Source of the DNA: Gallionella sp. UBA4121
GTDB taxonomy: Bacteria > Pseudomonadota > Gammaproteobacteria > Burkholderiales > Gallionellaceae
DNA length: 64,000 nucleotides
Assembly (NCBI GenBank): GCA_002381565.1
Contig: DFWZ01000056.1
Location: 1 to 64,000, forward strand
Direction of reading: 5' to 3'
Every line of letters begins with the position of its first letter. Within the stretch, counting starts at the first letter, position 1. Shown one piece after another: positions 52,108 through 60,827 of the stretch. The translations under genes were made by a program, and so were the position numbers. The notes beneath the pieces were generated by a model, which saw nothing but the letters and a program-made list of their open reading frames with translations, was not told the DNA's origin and ran no database searches.

Positions 52108-54021
52108 TTATATGCTGGTGGCCGCATCGAGTGTACTCTCCAGCTCATGTATCCCCTCGCGCAACAGTTTCACGGAATCCGATAATGCCAGGTGGAATTC
52201 ACGATTCGCCTCGCCCACCGCGCGGGTCATCCCCTCGCTGAACGATTGGTGCGCCACAGCAATCACGTCGGATATTCTTGACAGATAATCATCAGCATCT
52301 TTTTGTGCGGCGATGAGTTTGCCCGTAGCAGACTCTATTCGTGCCAACACCTCGCCAGACATGGATGCATCACGACGCACCTGCTCGGCCAGCAATTGCA
52401 AGGAACGCACCTGCTCAACCATGGCCTCGCGCGCGGCTTTGTAATCACCAAACATTTCGCCCAGCCCTGAAGATGCGGTGACTACTGAGCCGGCTGCCTG
52501 AACGAGCTGGTCTGCCACAAGCGCTGATTTATCCAGCGTGGCGCTGACACTCTGCCCCGCCTGTGCAAAATCACGACTCGCCAGATGTAGTGTCTCTGCG
52601 CTCGTATTGAACGCAGACATCGCTTCAGTGGTTGTGGCGTGCATCACTGCAACAGCCGAATTTATTTGGGCAACGCTCTGGCTGACGCCCTCGATCATCA
52701 GCGCGATTTGATCGCTTAATTGTCCAACCGCATTCTGGCTCTGCGATTCCATCTCCTGCTGATGACGCCGGCTGACATCGGTAGCCGAGAGCACCTGAGC
52801 ACTCAGGCTGTCGACCACCGAACCCATGCGTGCTGACATCTCGTTTAACGCACCCTGCAACTGCGCCTGCCCATCTGTCTGAGTCTGACTAGCCGCCAGA
52901 CTCATTTGCTCAACAAATTCGACCAGTTTTTCAAGCATCAAGGCCTCGCGGGATTCTGCCGCCGCGTTTGATTTTGCAATCTGCGCCACGAGCGTATCCA
53001 TGCTGCTCGGCCCTGCGGCCATACTCTCCAGCTTCACAACAGTCGCCTCCAGCGCCGCGATGATTTGCTGCTGCAAACTGCCTTGCCCACCGAACAGCGA
53101 TTTCATCTGGCCGCCGAAGTCATCAAGTACGGCCTTCAGCATGATTTGTAGCGCAGCCCCCTGATCACTTTGTTTATTCTTCAATGAATCATTGATTGCT
53201 GCCAGAGGTGCTTTCATGCCCTCTTCGATACTGGCCGCAATCCGCTCGCCCAGCGCCGTGGAACCGGCGTTCATTGCCAAGATTTGCTTATCGATCAGTT
53301 CGTCAAGTATCTGCTTGAGTTCACCCTTGAGCAGCCCGGCGGCCTGCACGGACGACGACTCGGTTGCCTGCACCAGTCGTGCCAGATACTCTTCGCCGGC
53401 GCCCCCTTCGAACAAACCATCCAGCAACTGCACCAGCTTCTCCACTTTAGCGTTCAAGCGTGAAGCCACCAGCTTTTCAATGAAGGTGACGATCATCGCC
53501 AGCGAAATCGCGGACGCCGAAATGAGGAATGCCTCGGACACACCATGCAGCAAGCGAGTCAGACTTTCGCGGACAACAATCGAATTATCGGAAACAACGA
53601 AGGACTTCATCCCGATCAACAAGCCATAGAACGTGCCGATGATACCGACACCGGTAAACAAGCCCGGAAGGTGCTTGAAAAAATCCGCACGCAATGGAAT
53701 GTCCACCAGAATATCCGGCCTGAAGACCACGCCGGCCGGCATGGTGGAGCGCAACCGTATGGACAGCCCCTCTGTCTGCTTGTGCAATGAGTCTGCATAT
53801 TCCTGCCACAGATGTTCAAGCACACCCTTATTCGAAAAAATCGCGGCCAGACTGTCATCCGGCTTTCCATTGAGCAAGATCAGTTTTTTGATCACCGCAG
53901 ACAATTGCCGCGACACGGCAAAGGACGGGATCAGCGAAAAAGTCACGAACGATAACAACAACACCGCAAGGATGGCGGCGAATATATAAACATGCTGTGG
54001 CAGATCAGTGAGTATCATCAT
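52108..54021 (-). CDS. zorA: ZorA-like MotA/TolQ/ExbB motor protein with long cytoplasmic tail
   Basis: 637 residues. Membrane segments are at 9-30 (HVYIFAAILAVLLLSFVTFS), about 125-145 (GLFTGVGIIGTFYGLLIG) and about 160-185 (EAFLISASAISLAMIVTFIE), matching the MotA/TolQ/ExbB fold. A predicted coiled-coil tail of more than 400 residues rich in Ala, Gln and Ser follows (QLSDQIALMIEGVSQSVAQI). A long tail is characteristic of ZorA, where it forms a cytoplasmic rod needed for defence. It is the first gene of the operon, with zorB 12 bp downstream. The divergent cyclase-FHA gene starts 158 bp away. Confidence 0.9.
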   Translation of the reverse strand: MMILTDLPQHVYIFAAILAVLLLSFVTFSLIPSFAVSRQLSAVIKKLILLNGKPDDSLAAIFSNKGVLEHLWQEYADSLHKQTEGLSIRLRSTMPAGVVFRPDILVDIPLRADFFKHLPGLFTGVGIIGTFYGLLIGMKSFVVSDNSIVVRESLTRLLHGVSEAFLISASAISLAMIVTFIEKLVASRLNAKVEKLVQLLDGLFEGGAGEEYLARLVQATESSSVQAAGLLKGELKQILDELIDKQILAMNAGSTALGERIAASIEEGMKAPLAAINDSLKNKQSDQGAALQIMLKAVLDDFGGQMKSLFGGQGSLQQQIIAALEATVVKLESMAAGPSSMDTLVAQIAKSNAAAESREALMLEKLVEFVEQMSLAASQTQTDGQAQLQGALNEMSARMGSVVDSLSAQVLSATDVSRRHQQEMESQSQNAVGQLSDQIALMIEGVSQSVAQINSAVAVMHATTTEAMSAFNTSAETLHLASRDFAQAGQSVSATLDKSALVADQLVQAAGSVVTASSGLGEMFGDYKAAREAMVEQVRSLQLLAEQVRRDASMSGEVLARIESATGKLIAAQKDADDYLSRISDVIAVAHQSFSEGMTRAVGEANREFHLALSDSVKLLREGIHELESTLDAATSI

Positions 54022-54120
54022 AGGTTTTTAGGTTGAAACAACGCCCCAACTGCCGGGCAAAGCGATTAGAATTATCGCTCAAGTTCGATCATCAAAGTTG
54101 GCGATCTGGTTAAGCGCCAC

Positions 54121-54150
54121 TCCCGAAAGGGACATAACACCCTTTATAAT
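54121..54150 (+). promoter_or_regulatory. Candidate promoter of the cyclase-FHA gene
   Basis: A perfect TATAAT lies at 54145-54150, 30 bp before the GTG start. No good -35 is seen. The short palindrome TCCC-GAAA-GGGA (54121-54132) overlaps the -35 zone and could be an operator; it also lies upstream of zorA on the other strand. Confidence 0.35.
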
Positions 54151-54179
54151 GCTGACCTGAACCCAATTGGAATGCAATA

Positions 54180-55082
54180 GTGAACGATCCGGCGCCTGAC
54201 AATACACAACAAGCAGTGCTGTTTGCCGATGTGAGCGGCAGCACACACCTGTATGAAATACTGGGTGATGAACGCGCCTTCGCCACCATCAATGGTTGCC
54301 TCGATATTTTGCGGCGTCTGACAGCCGCGCATTCGGGTCAGGTCGTCAAAACCATAGGTGACGAAATCATGTCCGTTTTCCCGGATGCTGTCGCTGCGGT
54401 GCAGGCCGCGTGTGAAATGCAGGTGATGGTCAACGCCATGCCAACGATAGATGGCATACAGGTCGGTATTCGCATCGGTTTGCATGCCGGTCCGGTAATC
54501 GCGTGTGATGGCGATGTATTCGGTGACACGGTCAACATTGCCGCGCGCATGACGGATATTGCAAAGGCGCAGCAGATCACCACCACCCGCGCCACGGTGG
54601 CGATGTTGCCGCCCATCATGCGCACCAGCACTCGCGTGTTGAGCAGCCTGTCAATCAAGGGAAAATCGGACGACATCGAGGTGCGCGAGGTCATCTGGCA
54701 GGAAAGCGAGGAAATGACCATGATGGTCGGCAACACCTTCTCGCCCAGCAGCGCCGAACCCAGCCTGCGGCTCGTTCATCAGGGTGATATTTTTATCGTG
54801 AATTCGGCGCGTCCTTCCATCACGATCGGCCGTGACGAACAGGCAGATATCGTGATTGAGGATCGACATGCATCGCGCATGCACGCCAGAATCGAGCTGC
54901 GGCGCGACAAATTCATGCTGGTTGATTTGAGTTCCAACGGCAGCTATGTGATCCCCAACGGTGAAACCGAGATTCAGCTACGGCGCGAAGAAATGGTATT
55001 GCGCGATAGCGGCACAATCAGCATGGGACATTCCTACAAAAAAGACCCCACTGAAATCATCGAGTTTTCCATACAGTCATAG
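54180..55082 (+). CDS. Class III adenylate/guanylate cyclase with C-terminal FHA domain
   Basis: 300 residues from a GTG at 54180. The cyclase domain (1-180) keeps both metal aspartates (LFADVSGSTHLYE and TIGDEIMSVFPD) and the transition-state pair in DVFGDTVNIAARMT. KGKSDDIEVREV contains the lysine expected for adenine recognition. The FHA domain (about 205-300) has the phosphothreonine-binding signature: SITIGRDEQADIVIEDRHAS followed by RMHARIELRRDKFMLVDLSS and NGSYV. It would make cyclic AMP under control of a phosphorylated partner. The convergent Ser/Thr kinase gene ends 7 bp away and is the likely source of that phosphorylation. Confidence 0.9.
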   Translation: MNDPAPDNTQQAVLFADVSGSTHLYEILGDERAFATINGCLDILRRLTAAHSGQVVKTIGDEIMSVFPDAVAAVQAACEMQVMVNAMPTIDGIQVGIRIGLHAGPVIACDGDVFGDTVNIAARMTDIAKAQQITTTRATVAMLPPIMRTSTRVLSSLSIKGKSDDIEVREVIWQESEEMTMMVGNTFSPSSAEPSLRLVHQGDIFIVNSARPSITIGRDEQADIVIEDRHASRMHARIELRRDKFMLVDLSSNGSYVIPNGETEIQLRREEMVLRDSGTISMGHSYKKDPTEIIEFSIQS

Positions 55083-55089
55083 CCGACGT

Positions 55090-56799
55090 CTATTTTGATG
55101 GAGGAAGCAGGCCGAACACGATCCCTATCAACAACAGCACCAGAAAAATTCCGATTCCCAGCATCTTGTTATGGGTTTTCCTCTGTTCACGCGCGGCCCT
55201 CTCCTCCGCCTCCCGCCTCATGAGATCAGCCATTTTGGCCTGTGCCTTTGCTGCGGCAATTTCCTCGTCACGGGCAGCCAGTTCTGCCGCTTCACGCTGA
55301 CGTTTGGCTGCCGCAACGGCAGCCGCCCGCGCCTCAACCGATTCTCTTGCTGAGAGCAACTGCATCTTCGCCTGTTTCTTGCGCTGAACCTCTTCTTCCA
55401 ACAGGCGCTTCGCCTCCATTCTCATTCTGCGCTCGGCGTCCTGTGCAGCCGCTCTTTCAGAGACAATCTCGGCGAATTTATTGGCGCATTCAGACAGGGT
55501 GACCCTAAGGGCTTTCGCCCGCAGTGCCTGCTCAGCAGCCTCCTGCTCACGCCTGGCCGCATCGATGGCCCTGACGTCTTCAGCTTCGCTTTTAATTTGG
55601 GCAAGCTTGCGTGTCCAGAGCGCCCGCTCCTCCGCCTCTCGCATCATTCGGGCAGCGAGCTCTGCCTGAGTCTGGATTTGCTGTTGTTCCTTGAGCGCCT
55701 GAGCCTGCTGTTTGGCAATGTTCGCCTGTACGGCGGTCTGTTCCAGAGACTGAAGACGCAATCGCGCCGACTGGGCAAAACCGCCATCCGGAAATTTTTG
55801 TAAATAATGGATGAAATCTGCCGGGTTCTGACTATAGGAGACATTCTGCCATGCCTCGATATCGTCCTCACGCCAGGCGCCTGTGGAATTTGCACGGACA
55901 GGCAGCTCAAGTGTCTCGTCAAAGGGATGCGTTTCATCAGCACGGAGCATGGTGACGCCCGGATGGTCGGCAGCAGGCAAGGTCTGAGCCGCCGCTTTAA
56001 GCGCCCTCAAAAACTTTTTCGCGCTCTGATAACGATCCTCCGGACGTTTGGCCATCGCCTTTTTAACCACCGCGTCAAGCTCGGCAGTGACAACAGAATT
56101 CAGCCCGGAGGGCGGCGTCGCATCCCGATGAACAGCCTGATGCATGATGGCAATCACACTGCCGACGAAGGGGCGCTGGCCAGTCAGAATCAGATACAAA
56201 ATGACACCGGCGGCATAAAGATCCGCTCTGCGATCGACTTCATGCCCCATAAATTGCTCCGGCGCCATATAAGTCGGCGTGCCCAGAACCACGCCCACCT
56301 GGGTATGCCCTGACGAGTCGATCTTGGCAATGCCAAAATCTGCGAGCTTGACCTGCACATCCTCTGTCAGCATGATGTTGGCCGGCTTGATGTCACGGTG
56401 TACGATGCCATGCGCATGCAAATAATCGAGCGCATCGAGCAACTGCGTCACGATACGCAGCCCCTCGCCGATGGACATACGCCTGCCGTGATCGAAGTAT
56501 TCAGTCAGTTCCTTGCCTCGCACCAGTTCCATCACGATGTAGGCCATTTCATCGTTCTCGCCATACTCATAGATGCCGATGATCTTGGGATGGCTAAGCC
56601 TGCCCGCCGCGCGCGCCTCACTGCGGAATCGGCTAAAAATCTCATCCGATTCGTTCGAGTTAACGGACGACTTCAGGATCGTCTTGATGGCGACAGTGCG
56701 TTCAATCAGAGTATCAAATGCCTCATACACGATCCCCATCGCGCCCCGGCCCAATTCTCCGATGATTCTGTATTTACCCAACATTCCCAGATTATGCAT
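55090..56799 (-). CDS. Membrane-anchored Hanks-type Ser/Thr protein kinase
   Basis: 569 residues from ATG 56799; the frame extends to 56991 but the kinase fold begins at MHNLGMLGKYRIIGELGRGAMG. Catalytic motifs are complete: GRGAMGIVYEAF, VAIKTIL, HGIVHRDIKPANIML, LADFGIAKID and TPTYMAPEQFMG. After a linker comes a 200-residue Ala/Glu/Arg/Gln-rich coiled coil (AAVAAAKRQREAAELAARDE) and one C-terminal membrane helix (MLGIGIFLVLLLIGIVFGLL). The kinase thus faces the cytoplasm, anchored by its tail. The neighbouring FHA-cyclase is a plausible target or reader. Confidence 0.92.
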   Translation of the reverse strand: MHNLGMLGKYRIIGELGRGAMGIVYEAFDTLIERTVAIKTILKSSVNSNESDEIFSRFRSEARAAGRLSHPKIIGIYEYGENDEMAYIVMELVRGKELTEYFDHGRRMSIGEGLRIVTQLLDALDYLHAHGIVHRDIKPANIMLTEDVQVKLADFGIAKIDSSGHTQVGVVLGTPTYMAPEQFMGHEVDRRADLYAAGVILYLILTGQRPFVGSVIAIMHQAVHRDATPPSGLNSVVTAELDAVVKKAMAKRPEDRYQSAKKFLRALKAAAQTLPAADHPGVTMLRADETHPFDETLELPVRANSTGAWREDDIEAWQNVSYSQNPADFIHYLQKFPDGGFAQSARLRLQSLEQTAVQANIAKQQAQALKEQQQIQTQAELAARMMREAEERALWTRKLAQIKSEAEDVRAIDAARREQEAAEQALRAKALRVTLSECANKFAEIVSERAAAQDAERRMRMEAKRLLEEEVQRKKQAKMQLLSARESVEARAAAVAAAKRQREAAELAARDEEIAAAKAQAKMADLMRREAEERAAREQRKTHNKMLGIGIFLVLLLIGIVFGLLPPSK

Positions 56800-57087
56800 A
56801 TCAATCAATCGAAATCCACCCTGCCAGCCAGCACAAAGCGCGTAATGTAGCTGGCGAGGCGAGAATCCGCAATTAAGCTGACTGACGAAAATTGTTTTAA
56901 AGTAAAATTGGACAAATAGCGGGTAGCAAAACCCATATCTACAGTTCAGAGTTAAAATGACGGCAGACATATCAAATTGATACAGTATCATTCACCCGGC
57001 TTCAGGAAAATTCAGACAGGCAGGCTGGCAGGTTGTCAGCCGGCCCTGCTCCCCTCATAATCCAACGAGTACTTTTCCGGTTAACTT

Positions 57088-57729
57088 ATGATCAACATTC
57101 TTGTCGTCGACGATCACGCCTTGATCCGCAAAGGATTAAAGCAACTGCTCGAAGACAGCCCGGATCTGCAAATCACCGGGGAAGCCGCCAGCGGCATCCA
57201 GGCTGTCACGATGCTGCGTGCCCAGCACTTCGACCTCATGCTGCTGGACATCAACTTGCCGGACAAACATGGCATCGAGGTGCTCAAACAATTCAAGTCG
57301 GAACAACCCGGCCTCAAGATCATCGTGCTGAGCATGTACCCTGAAGATCATTATGGCGTGCGCGCACTCAAGGCAGGGGCCATGGGCTATATCAACAAGC
57401 AGAGCGCATCGGATGTGCTCATCAAGGCGATCCGTCAGGTTGTCAGCGGCAAAAAATACATCAGCGAAACGCTGGCCGAACAACTGCTGAACAATCTGAT
57501 CGGCGAATCGCAGGAATTGATGCATCAAAACCTCTCCAACCGCGAATATCAGACCCTGTGCCTGATGGCTTCAGGCAAATCCCTGAGCGACATTTCCGCG
57601 ATCATGACCTTGAGCCCCAAGACAGTAAGCGTCTACCGCAGCCGCATGCTGGCAAAAATGGGCTTCACCAACAATGCCGAGGCGATCCACTACGCCATCA
57701 CCCATCATCTGGTCGACTCTCAGGATTGA
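57088..57729 (+). CDS. NarL/FixJ-family response regulator
   Basis: 213 residues. Receiver domain: acidic pocket LVVDDHALIRKGL, phosphorylated Asp in FDLMLLDINLPDKHG, Thr/Ser switch in IIVLSMYP, Lys in AMGYINKQS. A LuxR-type helix-turn-helix follows: LSNREYQTLCLMASGKSLSD and TLSPKTVSVYRSRMLAKMGF. It belongs to the two-component systems that pair with HisKA_3 kinases. No kinase is adjacent; the HisKA_3 kinase at 48290-49669 is the nearest candidate. Confidence 0.95.
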   Translation: MINILVVDDHALIRKGLKQLLEDSPDLQITGEAASGIQAVTMLRAQHFDLMLLDINLPDKHGIEVLKQFKSEQPGLKIIVLSMYPEDHYGVRALKAGAMGYINKQSASDVLIKAIRQVVSGKKYISETLAEQLLNNLIGESQELMHQNLSNREYQTLCLMASGKSLSDISAIMTLSPKTVSVYRSRMLAKMGFTNNAEAIHYAITHHLVDSQD

Positions 57730-57823
57730 AATAGTGCAAATTTACAATGCTATTTGCCGCATCACATGATTCATACAAGCCGGATAATCGCCGCAATCAA
57801 TTCACCAGAGATTGACCATATAT

Positions 57824-59587
57824 ATGCAAAACCCATCAGAGCTCGCCCGTGAAACCCTGAAAACGCTGGCGCAGCGCAAACTCCTGCCAACGCCGGACAA
57901 CTACGCGAAGATTTATACTGAAATCAGCGGCACGCCTGCGGCGGATAACGACGGCGCGGAAAAAGTATTGCGCAACATGGCCGAGTATTTGATTTCATCG
58001 GACAAATCTGCCGCCACAGGCCTCGCCATCAAGAAGATGCTGGGTGAAGAAAAGTGGGATCTATGCTTCAAGGAAATTGAAAAGATGCTGCCCGGCGCAG
58101 CAACTGCGGGTGCCGAGATTCAAAGCTGGCCTGTGCTGATCCGCGATTTGCTGCGCCAGCTCGACCTCCCCCACAAAGGACTGACCGTATCGCGCAAAAA
58201 GGAAGGCCTGGAAACCGTACTGGCGCGATTCTCTGCCAAGCCTGAAATCCTGTTTGAAAAACTGGGCAATCTGATTCGCTCGTGGTCCGAGTCGCCCACC
58301 ACCGCCAATCTCGTCGATGAAGCCCGCGCTACATCGGACACCCTCACTGCTGCCGCCCCAACCGCGCCTTTAGCCATAAACGACGGCTACGCAACACAGA
58401 TGCTCAGCAAACTTACCGAGTTACTGGCGCAAACGCTGGAGTCCACCATCAGCGCCCAGCCGGAATTGAGCGATGAAATGCACCGCCTCACCGCACAAGT
58501 CAGAGCAATCAGGACTCACGACGAGGTCACTGAGCTTGCCCGCCAGCTGCGTCACTTCTGGATCAAGGTTGAATTGCGCGGCATCGATAAAACCCGGATA
58601 CAGGAAGGCCTGGTGCGTCTGTTGCGTCTGCTGGTGGAGAACGTGGGCGAAATGGTCGAGGATGAAGAATGGCTGCACGGGCAAATCCACACCTTGCACG
58701 ACATCATCGACAACCCGCTTGATAAACACATCATTGCGGATGCTGAACGCAGCCTGCGCGAGGTAATCATCAAGCAAAGTTTAATCAAGAAGAGTCTCGT
58801 TGACACCAAGTCAACCCTGAAGAACTTGATGACCACCTTCATCGATCGCCTTGCCAGCATCACCGCCAGCACCGGTGACTATCACCAGAAAATCGAGGGC
58901 TACAGCCAGAAAATCGCCCAGTCAAACAACCTTAATGAACTGGGAAATCTGCTCAATGACATCATGCAGGACACGCGCGTCATTCAAGCCAGCGCACAGC
59001 GTTCTCACGATGAGTTGCTCGATTCACGCAAACAGGTTGAAAGTGCGGAGGCTAAAATTTCACAACTGGAAAAAGAATTGTCCGAAGTGAGCGAGCTGGT
59101 ACATCAGGATCAATTGACCGGATCATTGAACCGGCGCGGCCTGGATGCGGCGTTTGACCGGGAGGCCACCCGTGTTGATCGCAGCCACGCGCCCCTTTGC
59201 GTCGCCCTGCTCGACATCGACGATTTCAAACGCATGAACGACACCATGGGGCATCATGTAGGCGACCAGGCGCTCATCCACCTTTGCAACATTATCAGAG
59301 AAGCGCTACGCCCCTCTGACTCCGTCGCCCGCTACGGCGGCGAGGAATTCGTCATCATCCTGCCCGATGTTGCGCTGGAAGAAGCTGCAAACACGGTGGA
59401 ACGCCTGCAACGCGAACTCACCAAACAATTTTTCATGCATGAAAATGACCGCGTACTGGTGACCTTCAGCGCTGGCGTGGCTCAGCGCGAAGAGGCGGAA
59501 CCACAGGAAGAAGTCATCGCACGCGCCGACAAGGCGATGTATCAGGCCAAACGCACCGGCAAAAACCGCGTGTGTATTGCAAAATAA
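57824..59587 (+). CDS. Diguanylate cyclase (GGDEF) with large helical N-terminus
   Basis: 587 residues from ATG 57824. About 400 residues of helical, coiled-coil-rich sequence (LARETLKTLAQRKLLPTPDN at the start) precede the GGDEF domain (DQLTGSLNRRGLDAAFDREA, LLDIDDFKRMNDTMGHHVGD, ARYGGEEFVIILPD). The active-site GGEEF is intact, and RPSD five residues before it is an inhibitory I-site. It would make cyclic di-GMP with product inhibition. There is no membrane segment. It lies downstream of the response regulator gene and upstream of flagellar genes, so a role in motility is plausible but not shown. Confidence 0.93.
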   Translation: MQNPSELARETLKTLAQRKLLPTPDNYAKIYTEISGTPAADNDGAEKVLRNMAEYLISSDKSAATGLAIKKMLGEEKWDLCFKEIEKMLPGAATAGAEIQSWPVLIRDLLRQLDLPHKGLTVSRKKEGLETVLARFSAKPEILFEKLGNLIRSWSESPTTANLVDEARATSDTLTAAAPTAPLAINDGYATQMLSKLTELLAQTLESTISAQPELSDEMHRLTAQVRAIRTHDEVTELARQLRHFWIKVELRGIDKTRIQEGLVRLLRLLVENVGEMVEDEEWLHGQIHTLHDIIDNPLDKHIIADAERSLREVIIKQSLIKKSLVDTKSTLKNLMTTFIDRLASITASTGDYHQKIEGYSQKIAQSNNLNELGNLLNDIMQDTRVIQASAQRSHDELLDSRKQVESAEAKISQLEKELSEVSELVHQDQLTGSLNRRGLDAAFDREATRVDRSHAPLCVALLDIDDFKRMNDTMGHHVGDQALIHLCNIIREALRPSDSVARYGGEEFVIILPDVALEEAANTVERLQRELTKQFFMHENDRVLVTFSAGVAQREEAEPQEEVIARADKAMYQAKRTGKNRVCIAK

Positions 59588-59644
59588 GCGCAACATATCC
59601 ACTGGATTAAAGACGCTGAATGACAGAGTGGTGCCTTATCCCAA

Positions 59645-59935
59645 CCTGTCATTCCGAGTGAACACACTGTCATTCCGTGTCTTTAGTCCTGAGCGCAGCC
59701 GAAGGAGCTTAGGGTGTCATCCCGAGCGAAGTCGAGGGATCTTGCCGAAGAACTCTGGATCCCTCCACTGCGGTCGGGATGACAAGCATGGGGACGGGCG
59801 ACAGTAATACTGTCATTCCGAGTAACACGAGGAATCTTGGGGTGCCACCCTCCATTGTCATTCCGAGTCTTTAGCCCTGAGCGCAGCCGAAGGAGCTTAG
59901 CGAGGAATCTTAGGGTGTCATCCAGCCCCACTCTG
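59645..59935. repeat. Nest of short palindromic repeats, left part
   Basis: Modules such as CTGTCATTCCG, TTTAGTCCTGAGCGCAGCCG, AAGGAGCTTAG and GGGATCTTGCCGAAGAACTC recur in both orientations. They match the modules at 60255-60650 and the in-frame insertion at 1727-1793. Confidence 0.85.
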
Positions 59936-59956
59936 CCTCTCTGAACTCAAGTCTGC

Positions 59957-60220
59957 TCATGCGGGATTCATCTGCGTCACCAACTGGTTCTTTTTTTCAC
60001 GCCGCCATTTTTTGATCTGCTTTTCCCGCTCAAGCGCAGCCATCACGTCGTTCGTGGTTTCATAGTAAACCAGCTTATCAACGTTGTACTTTTGAGTAAA
60101 ACCTTCCACCAGTTTGTTTTTATGTTCGTAGATCCTGCGTTCAAGATTGCCGGTGACACCAACATACATCACCTTGTTGTTCCAGTTAGTCAACAAATAT
60201 ACATAATAGGTCTTGTCCAC
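59957..60220 (-). CDS. GIY-YIG domain protein inside the repeat nest
   Basis: 87 residues from a GTG at 60220 (GGGGGGAACG upstream); an ATG at 60268 lies in repeat sequence and would add 16 unrelated residues. YYVYLLTNWNNKVMYVGVTG contains the catalytic YVYLLT...YVGVT version of GIY-YIG. The Arg and Glu of RRIYEHKNKLVEGFTQKYNV and ALEREKQIKKWRR fit the UPF0213/YhbQ-like family. Such small proteins are commonly found among palindromic repeats in betaproteobacteria. Whether it cuts DNA or moves with the repeats is unknown. Confidence 0.82.
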   Translation of the reverse strand: MDKTYYVYLLTNWNNKVMYVGVTGNLERRIYEHKNKLVEGFTQKYNVDKLVYYETTNDVMAALEREKQIKKWRREKKNQLVTQMNPA

Positions 60221-60254
60221 TGGCGTTCCCCCCTGCCGGCAATCATAAACGAAT

Positions 60255-60650
60255 CCCTCCACTGTCATTCCGAGTCTTTAGTCCTGAGCGCAGCCGAAGG
60301 AGCTTATCGAGAAATCCCGGATCCCTCGACTTCGCTCGGGATGACACTATGCGGGCTCAGGATGACAGTAATACGTGTCGCAGGTCTCCATGCTTGTCAT
60401 CCCGAGCCCTTCGACAGGCTCAGGGCAAGCTCTTTCGAAGGGGTCTGAACCAGACCCCTCCACTGGCTCCTTCGACTGCGCTCAGAACTAAAGGCTCGGG
60501 ATGACACTATGCGGGTTCGGGATGACAGTAAACCGGGCGGGATGACAAACGGAAGGTGTCATCTCGAACGAATGTGAGAGATCTTAATAAGATCCTTCGA
60601 CAGGCTCCTTCAACTGCGCTCAGGACTAAAGGCTCGGGATGACAGATCAG
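60255..60650. repeat. Nest of short palindromic repeats, right part
   Basis: At least six copies of CTTCGACTGCGCTCAG or CCTTCGACAGGCTC modules with TCGGGATGACA ends, in both orientations. This is the densest repeat block in the window. Confidence 0.88.
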
Positions 60651-60705
60651 ACACTATTTTTTCGTGGCACTATTTCACGACCGGCAGCAAACTTAAAAAT
60701 AATCC

Positions 60706-60732
60706 TAAAGTTTTTACAACCCACACCGATAA
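60706..60732 (+). promoter_or_regulatory. Sigma-28 (FliA) promoter of fliC
   Basis: TAAAGTTT (60706-60713), an 11-bp spacer and ACCGATAA (60725-60732) match the sigma-28 consensus TAAAGTTT-N11-GCCGATAA with one change. It lies about 95 bp before the fliC start, which has AAAGGAG as ribosome site. Confidence 0.9.
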
Positions 60733-60827
60733 CTGGAATAACGGCGGTTGATTAAGCCTGCAGCAACGGGCAAACCAACGTGAACTGCAATCAAGCCCAA
60801 CTGAGACACTATTAAAGGAGTTTTAAA

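Noticed and set aside
59645..60650. Possible CRISPR array
   Set aside because: Repeats are palindromic modules of variable spacing and orientation, without regular unique spacers or cas genes.
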